A stretch of 64,000 nt of DNA from CALBPI01 sp039821645 (GTDB taxonomy: Bacteria > Pseudomonadota > Gammaproteobacteria > Steroidobacterales > Woeseiaceae), in contig JBCBNU010000008.1 of the NCBI GenBank assembly GCA_039821645.1, forward strand, positions 3,183-67,182, written 5' to 3'. Below the pieces are notes generated by a model, which was not told where the DNA came from, made no database searches, and saw only the letters and a program-made list of their open reading frames with translations. Within the stretch, counting starts at the first letter, position 1. Each line of letters opens with the position of its first letter. The translations under genes were made by a program, and so were the position numbers. Positions 17,310-24,471 of this stretch are shown here, in pieces.

Positions 17310-18392
17310 CTAGACGTCGTTATCGATGAACGAGAGCACGACCTGATCGACCGACGCGCCTTCAACGTGTGACAGTCCCACCGTGACGAAGGCACTGAAC
17401 GAATCGCGCACCCGAAAATGCGCTCGCGCCAGTACAACGGCAGCCGCCGACTGGTGATCGGGAATCGTAAACGTCAGAGAGCGCCGTCTGCCTGCATGGC
17501 GTCGTGTCAGTTCATCAACGAGCGCGCGCAGCGCATCGTCGGTGGTGTAAGCCATGTCTCCCACGATGAGCGCATTGTTCACGCCCGAGCGAAGTGCGGC
17601 GAAGGCTGCCGCGCACCCATGCTGGTCTTCGACGGCAACGAGGTCATAGTGGTGGTTTGGGCTTTTCTTGATTCGCCAATCGACAAACTGCGCATCGCGC
17701 CTGCCGATCTGCCAACCACCCGCGACCAGTGATTGCCAAAGTCCGTCCATGAATTCTGGTGTGTAATCGACTACTTGATATCCGCTGCGCCGGAACGAGG
17801 CCCGGAGCGCATAGAAGCTGCGCGATACGAGATTCAATGCGCCACCCACTGGAGTTGCGAGCGCACCTGGCAGCCTCGATTTCAGATAGGCGGTAAAGTC
17901 GAGCGGCAGCACATAAATATCGAGCGAGTAACCGAGTTTGTGGCCTCCGAAGGAACGAACCTTGCCCGAAAGCGGGTTTGGAAACCCGAAAATGAAATCG
18001 GAGCGTTCCCGTGCGTACTGCAGAAAGTCTTTCTGGAACTTGAGCGCCGGGCCAAGGCTACGGTGCTCCGGTTCGACGGCAAAATCGCCGAACACTGACC
18101 CGATTGCACGCTCACCCGCCACAACAAATTCGCGCGGGCTGAGGCACACCACACCAACGTTCCGCTGCTCCGGCTTGTAACTCAGGAATAGCACTGTGCC
18201 TGCGCCCGCCGGATTATCCCGGTAATACCAATCCAGCTTCTCGCGTTGCGGTGGATTATCGCCAGGCAGAAAACGCCACAGACGCAGGATATCGTCAGCA
18301 TCACGCTCAAGATCGCCCTCTTGAATCTCGTAGAGGTCGCTGACTTTCGCGCTACGTGGCTTTTCTGCGGACTGCTGCTGCACGGCACTCAC
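17310..18392 (-). CDS. GNAT-family N-acyltransferase
   Basis: A 360-residue protein with a GNAT acetyl-CoA fold (GSVFGDFAVEPEHRSLGPALKFQKDFL, about residues 98-125, is the acyl-CoA-binding loop region) and a second, degenerate half. Proteins of this size often acylate amino groups or sugars. It starts with GTG overlapping the ubiX stop (GTGA), so it is coupled with the flavin prenyltransferase gene, tying it to this locus. The acceptor is unknown. The overlap and shared direction are the only evidence that it belongs to the pathway. Confidence 0.72.
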   Translation of the reverse strand: MSAVQQQSAEKPRSAKVSDLYEIQEGDLERDADDILRLWRFLPGDNPPQREKLDWYYRDNPAGAGTVLFLSYKPEQRNVGVVCLSPREFVVAGERAIGSVFGDFAVEPEHRSLGPALKFQKDFLQYARERSDFIFGFPNPLSGKVRSFGGHKLGYSLDIYVLPLDFTAYLKSRLPGALATPVGGALNLVSRSFYALRASFRRSGYQVVDYTPEFMDGLWQSLVAGGWQIGRRDAQFVDWRIKKSPNHHYDLVAVEDQHGCAAAFAALRSGVNNALIVGDMAYTTDDALRALVDELTRRHAGRRRSLTFTIPDHQSAAAVVLARAHFRVRDSFSAFVTVGLSHVEGASVDQVVLSFIDNDV

Positions 18393-18976
18393 TGGTTACC
18401 TAAACCCTCCCAGGGTTCGTAGAGTTCATTATTGACGCCCGCAAGGCTCATGACGCGACCGACGGTCTCGCGCACCATCGTCTCGATATCTGGCGGGTTC
18501 GAATAAAACGCCGGCACCGGAGGGTAAACAATACCACCCATCTCTGTCACCGCAGCCATGTTACGAATGTGTGCAAGATTCAGCGGCGTCTCGCGGGCCA
18601 GTAAAATGACGCGTCGCCGCTCCTTCAGCATCACATCGGCGGAACGCGTAATCAGCGACCCGCCGATGCCCTGTCCGATGCAGCCGAGTGTTTTCATGGA
18701 GCATGGCGCGACGATCATCGCGGTCGACGGAAAAGAGCCGCTCGCAATCGAAGCACCGACGTTGCGATCATCGTGCACCACATCGGCCGTTGCCTCGAGC
18801 TCGGATTTCTTCAGACCGGTCTCGGTGGTAACGGTGAGGTAACCCGCGGCGGATACGATCAGATGCGATTGCACGTTGGGCAGTTCGCGCAGCGCTCGAA
18901 GTAGGGTTACGCCATAGACGGATCCGGACGCACCGGAGATTCCGACAATGATCTTATGTTCACGCGGACTGGACAT
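18389..18976 (-). CDS. ubiX: UbiX flavin prenyltransferase
   Basis: UbiX joins dimethylallyl phosphate to FMN, making the prenylated FMN cofactor of UbiD enzymes. The family is evident from IIVGISGASGSVYG at the N-terminus, SFPSTAMIVAPCSMKTLGCIGQGI, and RETPLNLAHIRNM with GGIVYPPVPAFY. Length 195 is normal. It heads a leftward pair with the GNAT gene, divergent from the PASTA lipoprotein gene. Its presence together with a UbiD-family gene 7 kb away indicates an in-cluster cofactor supply, although UbiX may also serve ubiquinone synthesis genome-wide. Confidence 0.9.
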   Translation of the reverse strand: MSSPREHKIIVGISGASGSVYGVTLLRALRELPNVQSHLIVSAAGYLTVTTETGLKKSELEATADVVHDDRNVGASIASGSFPSTAMIVAPCSMKTLGCIGQGIGGSLITRSADVMLKERRRVILLARETPLNLAHIRNMAAVTEMGGIVYPPVPAFYSNPPDIETMVRETVGRVMSLAGVNNELYEPWEGLGNQ

Positions 18977-19095
18977 AAGTAGACAAAAGTCACTGTTTTA
19001 GAAAAGAAAAACAAGAATAATCGGAATATTACAATCATTGCGTTGATTTTTCCGAGTAAAAACTCGACGATTTCCCGCCGGAAGGGAGTATTCAC
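18977..19095. promoter_or_regulatory. AT-rich divergent spacer between ubiX and the PASTA lipoprotein gene
   Basis: This 119-base stretch is much more AT-rich than the surrounding genes and must hold the promoters for both directions. A small hairpin CGAGT-AAAA-ACTCG lies at 19053-19066. No convincing -35/-10 pair was picked out. Confidence 0.35.
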
Positions 19096-22000
19096 GTGTT
19101 AGACATGAAATCAGTCTTGCGACAGGTTTGGGCGGGCGCCCTGATGGTGGTGATCGTCGGTACGCTGGCGGCTTGCTCGCCCTCAGGCGACGACGAAGTG
19201 CAACTGCTGCCGATCGCGACGCCGGATACGGTCGGCCTTTCGCAGTCGGGTGCAGAATCCGCGATCCGCGGTGCGGGGCTTGAGGTCGGGACGGTCACCG
19301 TTGAGAGCAGCAACACCGTCGCCGCAGGCAGTGTGATTTCGCAGGACCCACTGGCTGGCACTGATTTGCCACAGGGTTCCACCGTCGATCTCATCGTGTC
19401 GGGCGGCCCTGCCGACGTCCCGGTGCCCGACACCGCGGGCCTGAGCCAGGCTGAGGCCGAGGCCGCGATCGTGGCCGCCGGGTTTGTGGTCGGCACCGTG
19501 ATCACAGAAGCGAGCGACACCGTCGCGCTCGGCGGTGTAATCCGGACGAGTCCACCCGCCTCCGACCTCCTAGCGCCTGGCAGCACCATCAATTTGGTGG
19601 TCTCGGCCGGACCGAACAACACACCCGTTCCGAACGTCGCAGGGCTGAGCGAGGCCGATGCACGTGCAGCCATCCTTATGGCTGGGTTGACGATCGGTAA
19701 CGTTACGGGCGAAGCGAGCGACGTCGTGCCCGTCGGCAGTGTGATTCGCACCGACCCGCTCGTCGGCACAGAAATCACCGCAGGTGCACCCGTCGATATT
19801 ATTGTCTCGCTGGGACCGGCCAATGTCGCGGTCCCCGATGTCACCAACCTCACCAGTGCTTCCGCCGCTCAAGCTCTGATTGATGCGGGGCTGATCGTCG
19901 GAGACGTGACGTTCGCGGTCAGCGTCGATGTGCCGGCAGGCAGTATCATCAGCCAAGATCCGGCCGCAGCTGCGCTAGTCGCGGCAGGCACCGCGGTCAA
20001 CCTTGTCGAATCACTCGGGCCCGATGCCGTTCCTGTTCCAGACATCGTGGGTCTGCAACAAGCCGATGCAGAGTCGGTGGTGACCACGGCCGGACTTGCG
20101 GTCGGCAATATCGGTTTGCAGGTCTCGACGCTGGTGCCCGAAGGCGAGGTACTGAGTCAGTCGATTCCGCCTGGCACACAAGTGATTCCTGGCACGACGC
20201 TCGACTTCGTGGTGTCTATCGGCGCACCGGTGACCGTACCGGATGTCACCGGCCTTAGCGAAGCTGACGCAAGCACCACACTCGTCGACGCGCGTCTGGT
20301 TGTCGGCAACGTCACGACACAAGAGGACTTGAACGTGCCTGCGGGCGATGTGATCTCTCAAAACCCCGCGGGGGGTGCGGTCGTCGATCCCCGCACAGCC
20401 GTTGACCTCGTCGTCTCGATTGGACCACCGACTACGGTCACACCGGGTGTCATCGGTCTCATGCAGATGGCCGCCGAACAGGCGGTTATCGATGCACAAC
20501 TGATCGTTGGGACGGTGACCCAACAACCATCGAACACTGTCGCTGCCGGTGTGGTTATCAGCCAGAGTCCAGCGGCCGGTGCCGTCTTGGTCGTCGGTAG
20601 TCCCGTTGATTTGGTCGTCTCCAGCGGTCCGCCGCAAGCGACTGTGCCGGACGTCGTTGGATTGACCGAGGCAGCCGCCGGCACCGCGCTTAACAATGCA
20701 GGGCTCGTGACGGGCAACGTCACTCAGCAATCGTCGACCAGCGTCCCTGCCGGACAGGTCATCAGCCAGAACCCGGCAGCCGGATTGCAAGTGAACGCAG
20801 GCTCCGCGGTGGACCTTGTAGTGTCTTCAGGCCCGGCAAGCGTATCGGTACCGAATGTGGTGGGTCTCACTCAGGCCGCCGCCACCAGTACTATTACCGG
20901 TGCCAACCTCGTGGTCGGCACCGTGAGTACGCAAACCTCCAACACGGTCGCCAACGGCGATATCATCAGCCAGAACCCGACGGGCGGTACCACGGTCTCC
21001 GAAGGCAGCGCCGTTGATCTCGTTGTCTCCAGTGGCCCAGCAACGGTGTCCGTGCCGAACGTCGTTGGCCAATCGCAAGCCGCGGCCGAAGCAGCGATAA
21101 CCGGGGCGAGTCTTGTGGTCGGCGTGGTTTCCAACGCCTCGTCAAACACCGTGGCGAGTGGTGATGTAATCAGCCAGAACCCGGCAGCCGGCACGAACGT
21201 GACCGAAAACTCGGCGGTGAATATCGTCGTATCGACCGGCCCAGCCACCGCGTCGGTACCGAACGTCGTTGGCCTCTCTCAAGCGGCCGCGTCGAGCGCT
21301 ATCACTGGAGCCAACCTGGTCGTTGGTAGCGTCACTACGCAGACGTCGAACACGGTCGCCAACGGCGATGTCATCAGCCAGAACCCGACGGGCGGTACCA
21401 CAGTCTCCGAAGGCAGCGCTGTTGATCTCGTGGTGTCCAATGGCCCAGCAACCGTGTCCGTGCCGAACGTCGTGGGCCAATCGCAAGCGGCGGCCGAAGC
21501 GGCCATTACCGGGGCGAGTCTCGTGGTCGGTGTGGTCTCCAACGCCTCGTCGAACACCGTGGCGAGTGGCGATGTGATCAGCCAGGACCCGGCAGCCGGC
21601 GCGAACGTCGCCGAGAACTCGGCTGTGAATATTGTTGTATCGACCGGACCTGCGACGTCGAGTTTCACCGACGAGTTCAACGATGCGGCCTCGCTGTCCG
21701 ACTGGTCGCTGCGCCACCAGGTTGAAGGCACGAACCAGCAATACAGCACGCTTGACATCGACACCTCGCGCGCTGGCTATCTCGTGTTGATTCCCTCGGT
21801 GCGATCGGGATGGTTTGCCTCCGGCAGAGCACCGCTCGTATTCAAGGAAATCACCGGCAACTTCGCTGTGCAGACTTATGTGGTTGCACGCAGCCTTGGC
21901 TCGGCGAGCGTAGCGCCTGCGAGCGAGTTCAACTCGGCCGGTCTACTCGCGCGGAATCCGGCTGGCGCAACAGGGCCTGAAAACTACATCATGGTGAACC

Positions 22001-22329
22001 TCGGCCGGCAGGATACCCGCATCGCGGGCAGTATCGGCAGCGAGGCCAAAACCACGGTGAACTCGTCCTCTACCCTGACGCTCGATGCTGCCGGGTTCGA
22101 GGGCGACATCCTGCTGTGCCGAGTGGGCAATGAGATGATCGCGTATCGCAGACTGGCAGCCGATCCGGATTGGGTGGAACTCGATCGCTATACCCGCGCG
22201 GATTTACCCGCAACCTTGCAGGTCGGCCTCGTAGTCAACGCGTTCCAAATGCCAATCGACATTCGTGCCGAGTTCGACTACGTCCGCGAGCTGCCAACAC
22301 CGAGCAACGACACGCAGTGCACGCCTTGA
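19096..22329 (+). CDS. Lipoprotein with twelve PASTA repeats and a C-terminal jelly-roll-like domain
   Basis: A 1077-residue lipoprotein. The signal peptide ends in the lipobox LAAC. Twelve PASTA repeats of about 68 residues follow (about 35-855), each with a form of VPxVxGLxxxxAxxxIxxAGLxVG, ISQxPxAG and VxLVVSxGP. The last about 220 residues start at FTDEFNDAASLSDW and look like a concanavalin/DUF1349-type domain. PASTA domains bind peptidoglycan or muropeptides in kinases and penicillin-binding proteins, but no kinase or transpeptidase is fused here. Repeats 9-10 and 11-12 are nearly identical, showing a recent duplication. GTG at 19096 has GAAGGGA 8 bases upstream. It is probably a wall- or surface-linked stalk. 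Confidence 0.82.
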   Translation: MLDMKSVLRQVWAGALMVVIVGTLAACSPSGDDEVQLLPIATPDTVGLSQSGAESAIRGAGLEVGTVTVESSNTVAAGSVISQDPLAGTDLPQGSTVDLIVSGGPADVPVPDTAGLSQAEAEAAIVAAGFVVGTVITEASDTVALGGVIRTSPPASDLLAPGSTINLVVSAGPNNTPVPNVAGLSEADARAAILMAGLTIGNVTGEASDVVPVGSVIRTDPLVGTEITAGAPVDIIVSLGPANVAVPDVTNLTSASAAQALIDAGLIVGDVTFAVSVDVPAGSIISQDPAAAALVAAGTAVNLVESLGPDAVPVPDIVGLQQADAESVVTTAGLAVGNIGLQVSTLVPEGEVLSQSIPPGTQVIPGTTLDFVVSIGAPVTVPDVTGLSEADASTTLVDARLVVGNVTTQEDLNVPAGDVISQNPAGGAVVDPRTAVDLVVSIGPPTTVTPGVIGLMQMAAEQAVIDAQLIVGTVTQQPSNTVAAGVVISQSPAAGAVLVVGSPVDLVVSSGPPQATVPDVVGLTEAAAGTALNNAGLVTGNVTQQSSTSVPAGQVISQNPAAGLQVNAGSAVDLVVSSGPASVSVPNVVGLTQAAATSTITGANLVVGTVSTQTSNTVANGDIISQNPTGGTTVSEGSAVDLVVSSGPATVSVPNVVGQSQAAAEAAITGASLVVGVVSNASSNTVASGDVISQNPAAGTNVTENSAVNIVVSTGPATASVPNVVGLSQAAASSAITGANLVVGSVTTQTSNTVANGDVISQNPTGGTTVSEGSAVDLVVSNGPATVSVPNVVGQSQAAAEAAITGASLVVGVVSNASSNTVASGDVISQDPAAGANVAENSAVNIVVSTGPATSSFTDEFNDAASLSDWSLRHQVEGTNQQYSTLDIDTSRAGYLVLIPSVRSGWFASGRAPLVFKEITGNFAVQTYVVARSLGSASVAPASEFNSAGLLARNPAGATGPENYIMVNLGRQDTRIAGSIGSEAKTTVNSSSTLTLDAAGFEGDILLCRVGNEMIAYRRLAADPDWVELDRYTRADLPATLQVGLVVNAFQMPIDIRAEFDYVRELPTPSNDTQCTP
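20840..21650 (+). repeat. Tandem duplication of a two-PASTA unit (about 400 bp)
   Basis: Within the lipoprotein gene, PASTA repeats 9-10 (about 20840-21245) and 11-12 (about 21248-21650) match nearly base for base, including shared stretches around GTGTCCGTGCCGAACGTCGT and CAAGCCGCGGCCGAAGC-like runs. Earlier repeats have diverged, so this is the newest copy event. Confidence 0.75.
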
Positions 22330-22338
22330 TCAGCGAAT

Positions 22339-22369
22339 GAGTCAGGCGGGTTAATCGCCCGCCTGACTC
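22339..22369. terminator. Bidirectional hairpin between converging genes
   Basis: GAGTCAGGCGGG (22339-22350) pairs perfectly with CCCGCCTGACTC (22358-22369) over a 7-base loop. It covers the stop codon of the leftward redoxin-fusion gene and follows the PASTA gene stop by 9 bases. No strong T-run follows on either strand, so termination efficiency is uncertain. Confidence 0.5.
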
Positions 22370-24330
22370 TCTGCCTGTTTCGCGGCCTGCTCACGACGGT
22401 AATCGACGAACGCACGATACTCGGCAGCGCTCAGCTCGCCGTCCTTGTTCTGATCAAAGTTGCTTAGGCCACCCTCGGTGAACGCCTGGCGCATGTCGTT
22501 GGGCATCTCCGCCGGGTCGAGACTTCCATTAAGATCATCGTCCATCGCGCCATAGAACTGGTTGATGCTGAACTGCAACGGATCATGTACCGGCGCCTCG
22601 ACCGTGCCGTCTTTCCAGCGGAAAAAGAACCCGCCGTACAGCATTTCCTCGAATGACTGCAGCCCCCAATAGACGGGCTTCGTCGCATCAGGGTTCGACG
22701 GATTACGCTCGCTGTTGTCGTATACCGTGCGGTGCACGAGGCGTGTGCCCGCGGGCACCTCGACCGGCTGTTCAAGTGTGTAGGTATGCTGCCAGTTGAA
22801 GTCGTAACGGGGCACATGCAATAGCGGGGTTACCTTGCCGTCCGGGTAGTGCAGATCAAAGCTCGTGCTCTTGCCGCGGTAGTGCGCGTGTGGGAACAGG
22901 CTGTAGATCACCGCGTCTTCATCGAACTCAAAGTAACCGCGCTCCTGGTGATCACCCTCGCCTGGCGGAATCTGGATATCCCATCCCATAACGACCTGTT
23001 GACGTAGATGGAATTCGGGTGGCTCCTCGTGGAAGTACAGCGCCACCTCTGACACATCGGTCACCTCACGTCCATAAGTCGTGTAGTGCATTTGCAGGTT
23101 GATCATGCCACCTGCTTTCACAAATACGCCGGTGCCTTCGGGGTAGATGTAGGACTCCTGGCCAGGCGCATAGCCCATCAGGTAGTTCTCGAACACCGCC
23201 TCCAGCTCACGCTCTTCCGGTACTGGCTGCTCCGAGGTGCCGATCAGCACGTGGTGCACAACCTTGCCTTCACCGGGCTTGATCGTCACTGCGCGCACCC
23301 ACACGTCTTTATCGAGTGGGTTCTCAATCGCGGGGAACTGGTAATCGACCACGCCAGTCGCGGGCACCGTGAACGCGGGCGACTGGACCACAAGATCCGG
23401 CTCGCCGAGCGGCCATGCTTCCGGCAACGGTGTCACGGCCTTCAACGGGTCAGGCCCTTCTCCACGAGGTGCGCCCGCTTCGATCCAGTGCACGAGCGTT
23501 TGCTTCTCGGCAACAGTCAATGCACGCGACGCGCCGATCGGTGGATGATCATCTTCGACCGATACCTCCCACGGTGGCATACGGCGCGTACGTACAACCT
23601 CGCGAATCATCGGCGCAAACCCACGCACCATCTCGTAGCTCGTCATCTCCCACGAACCAATACCGCCGGGTCTATGGCACGTCGTGCACCGCTCCTTGAG
23701 CATCGGCGCGATCGTTTCGCTGTAGCTGATTTCTGCATGCTGCGCGGTCAGCTCACGCTCCGGGAAGTTCACGATACATCCTACCGCCGGGCGGCTCGGG
23801 TTCGCCACTTCACGGCCTGCAACCACATTGGCGAGCGCGTCCTTCAGGTAGTGCTGCGTCGCTTCCTGCTTTTGCGTCTCGTAGCCCACACGATCACTCA
23901 GCGCGCCTCGGTAGGCGATCTTCCAGTCGTTAGTGGTGATCACGAGTACCTCACCGGTACGGTCGAGCTCGAGTGCCTCGCCGATCAGCTGCGTCTCATC
24001 TTTGAGAATCGGCATGTCGATACCGAATGCTTCCGCTTCCTCGCGGATCGCCGCGCGCGTGTCCTGAAGACTCGCGTTGATCATGGCGAATACCACACCC
24101 TGATCTGCGTATTCGTCGCGAACCGCCTTGTAGTCGGAAATCAGGTTGCGACCAATCGGGCAGGCGTTGCCCTGCACCATCAGAACGATAGCCTTCTGGT
24201 CTTTGTAATAGTAGAGCTCGTGTGACTTCCGGTCCTGATCCAGCAGGCGAAAATTCTCAACTCGTTCCACTTTGGCATGCGCTGTCGACGCAAGGCCGAT
24301 TAACGCGAGAATAAACAGTCCCAATCGCAT
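22351..24330 (-). CDS. Exported redoxin / CxxCH heme / copper type II monooxygenase-like / EF-hand fusion protein
   Basis: A 659-residue exported multidomain protein. The signal peptide (residues 1-19, ending AHA) is followed by a peroxiredoxin/thioredoxin-fold domain (about 20-175) with a single cysteine in GNACPIGRN. A cytochrome-like segment carries CTTCH (215-219). A domain then follows with His motifs of copper type II ascorbate-dependent monooxygenases (VVHHVL, NLQMHYTT, FPHAHYRGK). Two EF-hand loops lie near the C-terminus (DDDLNGSLDPAE, DQNKDGELSAAE). It may be a periplasmic copper redox enzyme; the substrate is unknown. ATG at 24330 was chosen because GGGGA lies 8 bases before it and a proper signal peptide begins there. 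Confidence 0.75.
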   Translation of the reverse strand: MRLGLFILALIGLASTAHAKVERVENFRLLDQDRKSHELYYYKDQKAIVLMVQGNACPIGRNLISDYKAVRDEYADQGVVFAMINASLQDTRAAIREEAEAFGIDMPILKDETQLIGEALELDRTGEVLVITTNDWKIAYRGALSDRVGYETQKQEATQHYLKDALANVVAGREVANPSRPAVGCIVNFPERELTAQHAEISYSETIAPMLKERCTTCHRPGGIGSWEMTSYEMVRGFAPMIREVVRTRRMPPWEVSVEDDHPPIGASRALTVAEKQTLVHWIEAGAPRGEGPDPLKAVTPLPEAWPLGEPDLVVQSPAFTVPATGVVDYQFPAIENPLDKDVWVRAVTIKPGEGKVVHHVLIGTSEQPVPEERELEAVFENYLMGYAPGQESYIYPEGTGVFVKAGGMINLQMHYTTYGREVTDVSEVALYFHEEPPEFHLRQQVVMGWDIQIPPGEGDHQERGYFEFDEDAVIYSLFPHAHYRGKSTSFDLHYPDGKVTPLLHVPRYDFNWQHTYTLEQPVEVPAGTRLVHRTVYDNSERNPSNPDATKPVYWGLQSFEEMLYGGFFFRWKDGTVEAPVHDPLQFSINQFYGAMDDDLNGSLDPAEMPNDMRQAFTEGGLSNFDQNKDGELSAAEYRAFVDYRREQAAKQAESQAGD

Positions 24331-24410
24331 TTGCGTAGTCCCCATGAACGCAATCAATAGGCAAATGATGCGCGCTCATCCGACCACCTGCAACCAACCC
24401 ATCACGGTCT

Positions 24411-24446
24411 GAAAAAAAAACGGCCAGACCCCGAAGGATCTGGCCG
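24411..24446 (-). terminator. Rho-independent terminator of the TonB-dependent receptor gene
   Basis: Read on the minus strand, a GGCCAGATCC / GGTCTGGCC hairpin with a TTCGG-type loop is followed directly by a run of nine T (plus-strand A 24412-24420). It lies 26 bases after the receptor stop codon, separating that gene from the redoxin-fusion gene. Confidence 0.88.
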
Positions 24447-24471
24447 CCTTAATCAGGCTTTTAACCTGCGA

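Noticed and set aside
20011..21764. Several open frames antisense to the PASTA repeats
   Set aside because: They are periodic because the repeats are periodic, and contain no domain of their own.
23086..24225. 379-residue open frame antisense to the redoxin fusion
   Set aside because: The leftward gene has a signal peptide and several domains; the antisense product has none.
24411..24446. Transcription linkage of the TonB receptor and redoxin-fusion genes
   Set aside because: A strong T-tailed terminator lies between them, so a single operon is unlikely.
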